Shown here: positions 58,801 through 64,000 of the stretch, piece after piece
Position numbering within the stretch: position 1 is the first letter of the stretch
How the letters are laid out: the number at the start of each line of letters is the position of its first letter
From: Nectonema munidae
Lineage: Eukaryota > Nematomorpha > Nectonematoida > Nectonematidae
NCBI GenBank assembly: GCA_030549495.1
Contig: JAUIRK010000046.1
Location: 310,001 to 374,000 of the forward strand
Direction: 5' to 3'
DNA: 64,000 nucleotides
Program-made: the position numbers and the translations under genes
The notes under the pieces: generated by a model
What the model was told of the DNA's origin: nothing
What the model saw: only the letters and a program-made list of their open reading frames with translations
Databases searched by the model: none

Positions 58801-59858
58801 AAACATCTCGCGGGAATTGAAAAATACAAAATATATAATACGCGCACGTTTTTTTGAAGAAATGCATAATTAAAAATTTATGCTTCAGACTAAAATATTC
58901 ATCATAACAAATTGTCCTACTTTGGATATGTACTACTGGGCTTGGAGGTGTCCACAGGAAGAAGTTACCTGTGCATATAATGTATGTCGTGGTACCGATG
59001 AGAATCTGGTATGACTGGCGACAAAAGAATGTTTTTGTTATTAATCCCTAAGTATTAACTAAAGGAAGCTGCAATTTTTAACATTCATGCACCATTTTGT
59101 CATCAATTAAGATTTTACGGCAATTATCCCAGTACAAATAACATTTGATATTTGTCTCAGAACGATTATCAATCATAATAATGTAACATATAATATGCTG
59201 TTCTAATTCTTAAAGATTATATCACGTTTAATATTCATAAATATTGATTAATCAAAACCAAGAGTAAGGCCGCGTCTAGTTCTGCACAAATTTCGTCCTA
59301 TCAATGAAAACACTCCCAGCTACTATTTATTCCTAAGTTATCTTATCAAAGAGTAATGTCATTTTTAACCTTGAAAATGTATGAGGGCATCTGCGTGAAT
59401 ATAACTTACCCACGGTATCTGTTGCACTACAGCTCTAATAATAGTATTAGTTAAAATGCTAAAATTCAAAGAGGCAAGTTATTTCAAGTTTAAATATATT
59501 ATTGTAATCGATAAATGGAAGAAAAAAAGGTCGAATCCAGCTACCATTTACTATTAAATAAAAGAGATATATTGGATTATAATGTTTGTGATGATTTGTA
59601 TAAAATTTTTGTTAATATTTTTACTTTTTTAGATGGGCAAATCGAGAAATGATTACTCTTTCCACTCACGCTCTCTATCCTCTCCCCTGCCGAATATTTT
59701 AAATCAAAACGGTGGCTACTTCAAATTCATTTTTAGTCTTTAATTTCAATTTTATTTTGTATAAAGAACAAACAGAAGCTAACTCACCGACTACAAGTAA
59801 TGCTTTCTGGAAGCAATTTAACTTTGTTAAAGTTATTGGTAAAGGAAGCTTTGGCAAG
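31496..59858 (+). CDS. Novel (epsilon-type) protein kinase C, 3' end outside the window
   Basis: A serine/threonine kinase activated by diacylglycerol at membranes, calcium-independent in this class. Eight exons join in consistent phase to 362 codons: C2 (31496-31822, 48212-48275), pseudosubstrate and C1A (50118-50271, 53885-53916, 54536-54751), C1B (end of 54536-54751 and 56209-56339), hinge (59633-59711) and the kinase start with GKGSFGK (59776-59858). The pseudosubstrate GAMRRR with Ala at the phospho-site and the HQVNAHKF that follows match PKC epsilon and Drosophila Pkc98E as I recall them. Both C1 domains keep the H/C zinc pattern. Remaining kinase exons are not found before 64000. I chose ATG 31496 because fly and vertebrate homologues start MF; 31490 would add two residues. 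Confidence 0.93.
32100..32915. other. PKC intron 1, gene-free part
   Basis: AT-rich, no recognised element. Confidence 0.4.
32923..33265. repeat. GC-richer unclassified repeat with ACTTA tail
   Basis: The patch stands out in base composition. It contains GGCTGGGTGCTCTGGCGACC and, after an AT-rich break, CATTCCGGGCTGGCCACGAT, ending in a short tandem run ACTTAACTTAACTTAA at about 33251. A short tandem 3' tail is common in some LINE families. A 73-codon frame on + has no recognisable domain. Confidence 0.4.
33270..34240. other. PKC intron 1, gene-free part
   Basis: Contains TTACCGTATATACTCGCA at about 33549, reminiscent of a DNA-transposon terminus, but no partner end was found. Confidence 0.35.
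34240..35200 (-). pseudogene. Unclassified dispersed gene family, broken copy 2
   Basis: Same family as 27266-28870, on the - strand. In order: [11 protein letters not shown] (about 35010), [11 protein letters not shown] then [20 protein letters not shown] (about 34850), [13 protein letters not shown] (about 34640), [15 protein letters not shown] (about 34520), and [20 protein letters not shown] (about 34440). These blocks occur in the same order as in copy 1 and in the family as I remember it. The frame is broken at several places. Sequence up to 35600 may belong to it but does not align by eye. Confidence 0.6.
35210..36240. other. PKC intron 1, unassigned
   Basis: On the - strand 35290-35600 holds fairly long open pieces (for example [15 protein letters not shown]) with no known relative. 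It may be the 5' part of copy 2 or another element. Confidence 0.3.
36249..36267 (+). mobile_element. hAT terminal inverted repeat (solo)
   Basis: TAGTGGTTCTCAACCCTGG is the typical start of Charlie-like hAT elements. The matching right end was not found. Confidence 0.5.
36997..37011 (+). mobile_element. hAT terminal inverted repeat (solo)
   Basis: CAGTGATGGTCAACC resembles a hAT left end. It lies 30 bp before a SINE copy, which may have interrupted the element. Confidence 0.4.
37041..37178 (+). repeat. SINE, family shared with 57813
   Basis: Begins AGGGGGCGTAAGGAAGGTTG and ends near CCTTTACCTTTATAA. Similar over its length to 57813-57965 but lacking about 25 bp around the B-box. Derived from a tRNA-like head judging from the better copy. 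Confidence 0.75.
37420..37930 (+). mobile_element. RTE-type LINE 3' end
   Basis: Reads [20 protein letters not shown] then [34 protein letters not shown] and a final RWKKV. This order is that of the C-terminal part of RTE-like LINE proteins. The 3' end runs into GAAGAAGAAGA-like short repeats. Frame changes before 37610 and after 37812 show it is a dead 5'-truncated copy. Confidence 0.85.
37935..39530. other. PKC intron 1, mostly unassigned
   Basis: A region at 39130-39290 has a B-box-like TTCGAATCC on the - strand and may be another SINE, but no A-box can be fixed. A - strand 68-codon frame at 38131 is unrecognised. Confidence 0.3.
39533..40790. mobile_element. Degenerate DNA element (hAT-like ends)
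   Basis: The left end TAGTGATGTACCGATC and the right end GATGTCACAG...-like sequence (GTGACATCCTTA at about 40780) pair weakly. GATACCGAT motifs lie inside both ends. An internal hairpin pairs AATTGAATCAATGTTTATT (39796) with AATAAACATTGATTCAATT (39861). No transposase is readable. The boundaries are approximate. Confidence 0.4.
40800..42690. other. PKC intron 1, gene-free part
   Basis: No gene. A SINE-like piece at 41870-41975 is listed separately. GGGTTAA at 42686 and TTAACCC at 42728 face away from each other and may be ends of two TTAA elements. Confidence 0.35.
41870..41975 (+). repeat. Diverged SINE tail, relative of 11404-11570
   Basis: GGTTCGATTCTGG followed by a TATCATCACTCCAC-type tail lines up with the B-box and tail of the SINE at 11404. 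The A-box half is unrecognisable. Confidence 0.45.
42968..43004 (+). mobile_element. Solo end of the 22.8-kb piggyBac family
   Basis: TTTA (a degenerate TTAA), then GCCTTTCATGCACAA (15 nt), then TGGGACACCAGTGTCC. The spacing and palindrome match those of the element at 22756-25599. No partner end was found nearby. Confidence 0.65.
43010..45009. other. PKC intron 1, gene-free part
   Basis: Short chance ORFs only. TCGGTCAATTGACTGG at 44888 repeats the palindrome of the piggyBac at 45010-46887, so that element may extend further left than I placed it. Confidence 0.35.
45010..46887 (-). mobile_element. piggyBac transposon, second family, broken
   Basis: On the - strand the 180-codon frame 46558-46019 gives the N-terminal half of a piggyBac transposase: [48 protein letters not shown] and ETDKLRRY. 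Further pieces ([13 protein letters not shown]) follow in a decayed frame toward 45170. The 5' terminus is CCCTAGGATGTTC next to TTAA (46884-46887). Subterminal inverted motifs ACCTTCAAAGTTCA plus a TCAATTGACCGG palindrome lie at both ends (45037-45070 and 46829-46859). The 3' terminus is not clear. It is a different family from the 22.8-kb element. Confidence 0.85.
46890..48205. other. PKC intron 1, unassigned
   Basis: An 82-codon + frame at 47052 and GC-richer patches around 47090-47180 and 47430-47470 have no recognised family. No splice-compatible PKC exon was seen here. Confidence 0.35.
48212..48275 (+). CDS. PKC exon 2: end of C2 domain
   Basis: Acceptor ATTTTAG, donor GTTCGT; phase 0 to 1. 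Encodes [18 protein letters not shown], matching the LEPQGK-x-H-x-x-I-E-L block that ends the novel-PKC C2 domain. It is separated from exon 1 by 16.4 kb. Confidence 0.88.
48280..49010. other. PKC intron 2, unassigned
   Basis: A - strand 84-codon frame (48452-48706) lies next to GGTCCTCAAAGGCTTAA (48741-48757), which resembles the right end of the MITE at 54364. It could be part of a TTAA element. The protein is not recognised. Confidence 0.35.
49015..49130 (-). repeat. tRNA-like SINE
   Basis: On the - strand an A-box-like TGGCTGGGATGATGG and a B-box GTTCGATTCCTC are about 40 bp apart, the usual arrangement of a tRNA-derived SINE head. No cloverleaf closes. Confidence 0.55.
49503..49518 (+). 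mobile_element. hAT right terminal repeat (solo)
   Basis: CCGTTTAGGAATCACTG resembles the GGGAACCACTG end of Charlie-like hAT elements. No left end was assigned. Confidence 0.4.
49905..49985 (-). repeat. tRNA-like SINE head
   Basis: On the - strand GGTTGTTGAGGTGTACC and, about 35 bp on, a strong B-box GGGATTCGATCCCC. The arms pair partly like a tRNA, but the acceptor stem does not, so I call it a SINE or tRNA pseudogene. Confidence 0.5.
50118..50271 (+). CDS. PKC exon 3: pseudosubstrate and start of C1A
   Basis: Acceptor TGATTTAG, donor GTATTT. Encodes [42 protein letters not shown] and FIW. GAMRRR is the autoinhibitory pseudosubstrate with Ala in place of Ser/Thr. H and CxxC start the first zinc-binding C1 domain. 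Confidence 0.93.
50280..53880. other. PKC intron 3, gene-free
   Basis: AT-rich with several frames of 70-90 codons (for example 50653, 52352 on -, 52947), all without recognisable domains. GCACTGTG after GGACCCCTTAGGGG at about 52947 hints at a hAT end. No complete element was found. Confidence 0.4.
53885..53916 (+). CDS. PKC exon 4: 32-nt exon inside C1A
   Basis: Acceptor TTTTTTAG, donor GTAAGT. It completes the split Trp and encodes [10 protein letters not shown], the middle of the C1A domain, exactly filling the gap between exons 3 and 5 in phase. Confidence 0.9.
54364..54479. mobile_element. TTAA MITE close to a PKC acceptor
   Basis: TTAA then CCGTTTGAGGAGCA on the left, TGGTCCTCAAAGGG then TTAG on the right, a 116-bp unit. 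It ends about 55 bp before PKC exon 5. Its right part is similar to 48722-48757. Confidence 0.65.
54536..54751 (+). CDS. PKC exon 5: end of C1A, start of C1B
   Basis: Acceptor TGCTTTAG, donor GTGAGG. Encodes [16 protein letters not shown] (last zinc ligands of C1A), a linker, then [20 protein letters not shown] and KQGLRCQ of C1B. Confidence 0.93.
54760..56205. other. PKC intron 5, gene-free
   Basis: A 69-codon frame from 55503 is unrecognised. No element was assigned. Confidence 0.4.
56209..56339 (+). CDS. PKC exon 6: end of C1B
   Basis: Acceptor TTTTTAAG, donor GTAATA. Encodes [18 protein letters not shown] then [13 protein letters not shown] and SVKKK. The NCGIN-x-KQMAE-x-L stretch is a signature of epsilon-type PKC. 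Confidence 0.93.
57221..57337 (+). repeat. Direct repeat unit 1 inside the inverted-repeat structure
   Basis: Shares AACTTTATG, TTTTAAACCATG-like text and CTATCTTAAAGAGCATCCTT with 57521-57630, 300 bp downstream. The encoded frames are side effects of the repeat. Confidence 0.75.
57521..57630 (+). repeat. Direct repeat unit 2 inside the inverted-repeat structure
   Basis: Second copy of the unit at 57221, diverged by roughly one base in six by eye. Confidence 0.75.
57634..57753 (+). repeat. 36-bp tandem repeat
   Basis: Three full units of the form GACCTAGAATCACGGGGTAC followed by CAATGATCTTTAA and a partial fourth. Units differ at a few positions. Confidence 0.85.
57813..57965 (+). repeat. 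SINE with good B-box
   Basis: AGGGGGCGTGAGTAAGGTTG leads into an A-box-like TTGGTTAGATACTGG and a B-box GGGTTCGATCCC, ending ACCTTTACCTTTATG. Same family and orientation as 37041-37178. Confidence 0.75.
59633..59711 (+). CDS. PKC exon 7: hinge (V3) region
   Basis: Acceptor TTTTTTAG, donor GTGGCT; phase 0 to 1. Encodes [20 protein letters not shown] and NILNQN. A Ser-rich variable hinge is expected here. The phases on both sides fit exactly, although the sequence itself is not conserved. Confidence 0.7.
59776..59858 (+). CDS. PKC exon 8: start of kinase domain
   Basis: Acceptor CAAACAG, donor GTTTGA. Encodes [12 protein letters not shown], then [14 protein letters not shown], the glycine-rich ATP loop. 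The donor is weak but the exon must end here in phase 0 before an in-frame stop. Confidence 0.9.
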
Positions 59859-59936
59859 GTTTGAACATTTTTTTATATACTATTTAAAAATATATGTTTA
59901 AATATAATATATTATATAATGAAATAATCACCGTAA

Positions 59937-60066
59937 CCCTTTCGTGACCAGAAAAATCCGACGATATTTATTAAAAAGCAGAAGATTCAAATACAAAACT
60001 ATTTGAAAAAGCAGACAAAGGTAAAATTGTTTATGTGTCATATATGATACACTGGTCACGAAAGGG
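59937..60066. mobile_element. MITE with CCCTTTCGTGACCAG ends
   Basis: Perfect 15-bp terminal inverted repeats: CCCTTTCGTGACCAG at 59937 and CTGGTCACGAAAGGG ending at 60066. GTGTCATATATGATACAC beside the right end is a near-palindrome, recalling the subterminal palindromes of the piggyBac elements. The flanks are GTAA and CTAT, so TTAA is not clean. Confidence 0.7.
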
Positions 60067-60069
60067 CTA

Positions 60070-61080
60070 TTAAAATAAATATTTTATTCGAAAATTTTGC
60101 AATATTATGATTATTTAATTCTAATTTAATACATTTCTAACTCTGGCACTACATGCAAGTATGCATTTGCTGCAAAGACGAGCCAATGTATTTTTCGCTA
60201 ACTTTCTATTTATACCTTTATAAAATTAAAAATATATAGTCTTTTATGTTTGATTGAAAAAATTACGTTTTACTGACTCACTTATTCAATTCATCCTCTT
60301 TATCTATTTTTAATTACATTACAGACATTCATCGAGAATTTTAAAGAAAAAACTATGCTTATAAAATGTTTAACTTATTTTTCATTTAACGCCATCGTAA
60401 TTTAAAAAAAAATTTGAATCTGACAAATTGGTTTCCCATTATTATTACGTTTGCTATTTATAAGTAATACATAATGACCTAATAGTATGTACATTTTTGA
60501 AATTATGTATCACTTGTTCTCATTAGGATGTATCGGATATCCGTTAAAAAATTTTACATCCTCTTACATTCTCATCCGCGCATCATTTAGGTTTCAACAT
60601 CCACATCCTCAATTTTCAAAGATTTTCCTTTATCTATATATATATATATAAGATAAGTATTTCTTTATGATAACACACATACATTGATATCTTCTTTCTA
60701 AATTTTTAAAAAGTATAAAACTTGTGTTTAGTTAGAATAATAATCGCATCCTCTAAAAAATAATTCTGATATTCGCATTCGCTAGGATGTCAAGTTTGAT
60801 ATCTGCATCCGCTGATACAAAAAATTCCCACCCGATATATCTATTATATATACCCATGTGCGCACTCATTCTTCATACTGTCATATGTGATACTGATAAA
60901 CAATCAATACTCAGTTTGTATTTCTGTGTAGAGTTTGTTTTCATATGAGATTATGAAATAAACGATTAGATCATTCTTTCCTTTATATCACAGTATTGTT
61001 TATCATTCACTTTCCTTATTTCATTTCTTACATCAATATTGGCTTTTCTTATTCATTTTTTGATTCAATCATAATTGTCA
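60070..61080. other. PKC intron, with a degenerate GGATATCCG repeat
   Basis: Between about 60520 and 60840 several GGATGTATCGGATATCCG-like and CATCCGC motifs recur in both directions, probably a decayed DNA element. No kinase exon was found. Confidence 0.4.
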
Positions 61081-61107
61081 TCCATTTTTCATACTATTTA
61101 TTCAATA

Positions 61108-62661
61108 ATGAGCTCATCTGTTGATTTCTCTGAATCGGACTCTCTCTTGAGCTATATTTCAAGTTCAGAATCTCCTTGTTCTGAAATTACTGACGTTATA
61201 GATGAGAGTAGTTGCTCCTGATAATACTATCTTCACATGGGATCCAAGTTCTTCGATTTCTGTTAGAACTCCGAGTAATAATATAAGAAATACTATAAAA
61301 GATCCTCCGGACCTAAAGGAATGATGAAAAACACTAAAGATATTCTTGATATATTTAAATTATTTGTTGATCTAAATTTGATCACATATATTTATGAAAT
61401 GACTATGAATAAAATGGAACGAAACTACACCTAAGTTTTTTTAGTTTAAACATTTTTCGTAGTAAAGCTATTTTTTAAGTTCCATTAATCATGAACACAA
61501 CAATTTGAAAGCATGCTATCAAAACTTTAAGATTTTCCCTTTGTTATCCTATTTTGTTTCCTTACTATACCAGGCAAAATGGGAATCAAAAAATTAAAAT
61601 ATTAGACTTATTTTCTACATATGGGAATCCTTTTTTGAGAATTTGCATTGGCAGAATTCAAACTTATTTGTTCATCTTTTCATAGGTTTTGATGATAAAA
61701 GACAAAGAAACCCAAATGATAAGTTGAGCCCTATTAGAAAGATTCATCATTATTTTTGTAATGTTTTTACATCTCGCTGGATACCACATTCACATCTAAA
61801 AATAAAAGTCCATGAAAGTTTATGACCCCAAAAAGCCCGGTCATTTGGTTTGAAATGCTATCATTTGAACAATGCTGTGTATTATTACTGTTTGATGCTA
61901 GAAATTTATATTTCTGGTTTAGCTTATCGTTCTTACTTTTCAGCTTTTAGTATTTGTAAAAGGCTAATTGAAGATGCTAAAGTTCCTTCTGGGTGAGGTG
62001 TTTTCGCCGACAAATTTTTTACAAGCTATGATTTAGTATTTTGGTGCTACAAGATATAACTTTATGTGGCACTGTTAATGGAAACAAGAGGTTTATCCCA
62101 AAAATGTTGAGAGCTGACTAACTTTCTGAATGCGAAAGTAGGACAGTTTACTCTGATTATGCCTCATGCTTTATCATCACAGCATAGAAATGTACAAACA
62201 AAAAAGAAAGTTTACTTTGCTACAATGAATATAAGTCTGGGGTAGATGTTGCTAATACAATGATCAAGAATAATAAATCATACAAGTCATGCCGAAGATG
62301 GCCTTTAGCAGCTTTCTGTAATTATTTAGACATCGTTTGTTTAAACACGTGGATTTTAGCCCGGTATAACTCGCCCAACACTTTTCCCAACTCTATACAA
62401 AGTGGTTTAAAGATTTTTATAAAAAAAACTTTCTTTCCTCTTAGCTAAAGAAGGCATGAAAGTCAATGCTTGAACTGCCTTTGCGCGTCAAATTTTTATT
62501 ATCTTTTTACGGTTTTAAAGGAACGATGAACAGTCAAGTTCAAAGAGAGGTGCTTGTTATATATGTTTGAATAAAAGAATTAAAACATCAAGAAATTGCT
62601 CAAAGTGCCTTCGTTTCATCTACAAAATTCACTCTAAAATTGCTTGTTCTACATGTATATA
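61108..62661 (+). pseudogene. piggyBac transposase fossil, third copy
   Basis: The ATG at 61108 starts the acidic Ser/Glu-rich N-terminus (MSSSVDFSESDSLLSY). FTWDPSS (61230), ILDIFKLFVDLNLI (61343), NDKLSPIRKIHHYF (61717), YKSGVDVANTM then RRWPLAAFCNYLDIVCLN (62231-62340), and a terminal zinc-binding part CYICLNKRIK and CSKCLRF (62550-62620) follow in family order. Multiple stops and frame changes and the loss of SIDE and other core motifs make it much older than the copy at 23548. Terminal repeats were not found. Confidence 0.85.
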
Positions 62662-62669
62662 AACACTCA

Positions 62670-64000
62670 AATTTTTAAAAACCTCTTTTCTAAAATTTTT
62701 ACTCTTTAGTTTTTGTAATAAATAAATTGAAACTATTTTTTTGCAAAAATGCTTTTTTCAAAAAGCTTAAAAATTCACAAAATGTTTACTTTTTAGTAGA
62801 GTGGTCAAAAAATTCGAAAAAAAACAAGGTCCGCAGCCGGATCCCAAACACCAAATCTTCACCCTGTGTAAATCTTATATATAACATCTGAAGTAGTGAT
62901 GGGGCGATTGATCGGGAATCTTTTAGATCCCGGAATTGCTTCGCTAAGAATTTCATTAGTAGTACCCTTCGATACCGCAATCTTGATCCTAAGTTCAGAT
63001 TTACTTGCCCTTCTCTATAAATAAATGAATAAGACTTTTTCTAACTATGGAATGATACATTTTTAAAAGGGGAAGTTTACTTGCTTTTTTACATAAGGAT
63101 ATATCAGTATGCGGCACTACAAAAAATGTTTGCGGCACAATATGGCCTACAGGCGAGGGCCCTGTTCTAATAATACTGTGTATTAGATTTTTTGAAGAAA
63201 AAACTTTTCTTAAAACACAGGCTAACACGATTTAGATGTATTTCGTTGCTTCAAATAAATTTTCAATTATTTATCAGCGATTCCAAATTATAATTTTTAC
63301 TAACAAACTAGCCAGCCAAAGATAATAATATATTTTCTTAATTTTGAATTTATAAAAATTGCATGTTAATTGATGGTTATGAATTCGAACGATAAAAATT
63401 TTAATTTTAAGCGGTACTCTCTTTAAATTCACTTTTTAGATTTTAAAATTTCAGTTAAAAGCTGTTTAAATCTTCACTTCTCTAGCTTTTGATTTATTGA
63501 ATTTTTAGCTTTAAAAATAGTAAGTGAATTAACTATGCCATGCATTATTTAAAAGCACCATGATTTGAAGATGTCGTCCATAGATGGCAATGGAATGATA
63601 TATAATTACTGACTTACTTGGCGTTAATCATTTATTGTAAGTGCACGTGATTTCTAGCTTCTTATATTTGATATCAAACTTTTGAATGCAATAAAGAGAA
63701 CTATTTTCTTTATATACTATAATATGATATACCAAGCATCTTCAATCTTTTATAGATTTGTCTACCCGTGAAAGCTAGTAGAATGTGTTGAATAAGCATA
63801 TTAGATCTGATAAATTCAAAATGTGTCAACTGATGCAGCTGAAGGTTTTCGTTTTAATTGTCAACATCAATGTAGCCACCTATTCGCGTATAAAATTTTA
63901 TTCATGTAAAAAAATGGGCCACACGTAAAAGTTGCGAACTAATAAAGAAAGCAAACACATGCAAAAATGCAGACCCAATGAGTAATGGAGCAGTGGGTTA
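62670..64000. other. Gene-free end of the window
   Basis: TAGTGATGGGGCGATTGATCG at about 62895 looks like the start of a hAT-like element, with GATCCCGG motifs inside, but no right end was found. No PKC exon was recognised up to the window edge. Confidence 0.4.

Larger units (their letters stand above)
56914..58824. repeat. Structure bounded by 96-bp inverted repeats
   Basis: The arm at 56914-57009 (TTTTCAATTCCCGCGAGATG...) occurs almost unchanged in reverse at 58728-58824. Between them lie two direct repeats of about 110 bp, a 36-bp tandem array and a SINE. It could be a large non-autonomous DNA element with terminal inverted repeats. No target duplication was recognised. It sits in the PKC intron between exons 6 and 7. 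Confidence 0.7.

Overview
The window is AT-rich eukaryotic DNA with long introns and dense transposon debris. It is most likely from an arthropod: the protein kinase C exons read like fly and arthropod novel PKC, the protease resembles secreted reprolysins of ticks and copepods, and piggyBac, hAT, CR1/Jockey-like and RTE-like elements all occur. I cannot name the species. No bacterial features, rRNA genes or CRISPR arrays are present.

Two host genes can be followed, both on the + strand. The first (about 2.7-19.7 kb) encodes a predicted secreted M12B (reprolysin-type) zinc metalloprotease. A TATA box and a signal-peptide exon are followed by a chain of very small exons: five of 18 nt, three of 12 nt, and two copies of an 81-nt exon encoding a four-cysteine ShK-like mini-module. 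Every exon of this upstream chain is symmetric in phase 1-1, so each could be skipped without changing frame. The catalytic part (17.4-19.6 kb) carries HELFHMLNVAHD, a Met-turn and a C-terminal Cys-rich tail. An 8-nt exon seems to be needed to keep the catalytic frame. The Cys-module exon and one 18-nt exon were copied together in a duplication of about 1.6 kb (6.7-8.3 and 13.3-15.3 kb). A hAT element entered the second copy afterwards.

The second gene (31.5 kb to beyond the kinase glycine loop at 59.86 kb) is a novel, epsilon-type protein kinase C. Eight exons with matching phases give the C2 domain, pseudosubstrate, C1A, C1B, hinge and start of the kinase domain. The rest of the kinase lies outside the window.

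The remainder is repeats. At 20.7-30.6 kb there is a hAT tail, LINE scraps, a 2.8-kb piggyBac with terminal palindromes, a foldback hAT element inside it, a 28-bp minisatellite, a broken copy of an unclassified dispersed gene family, and a reverse-transcriptase fossil. The PKC introns hold a second copy of that gene family, an RTE tail, tRNA-like SINEs, a second piggyBac, small TTAA-flanked MITEs, and a long inverted-repeat structure at 56.9-58.8 kb. A third piggyBac fossil lies at 61.1-62.7 kb. All gene structures were read by eye from splice signals and family knowledge; none is confirmed by transcript data.
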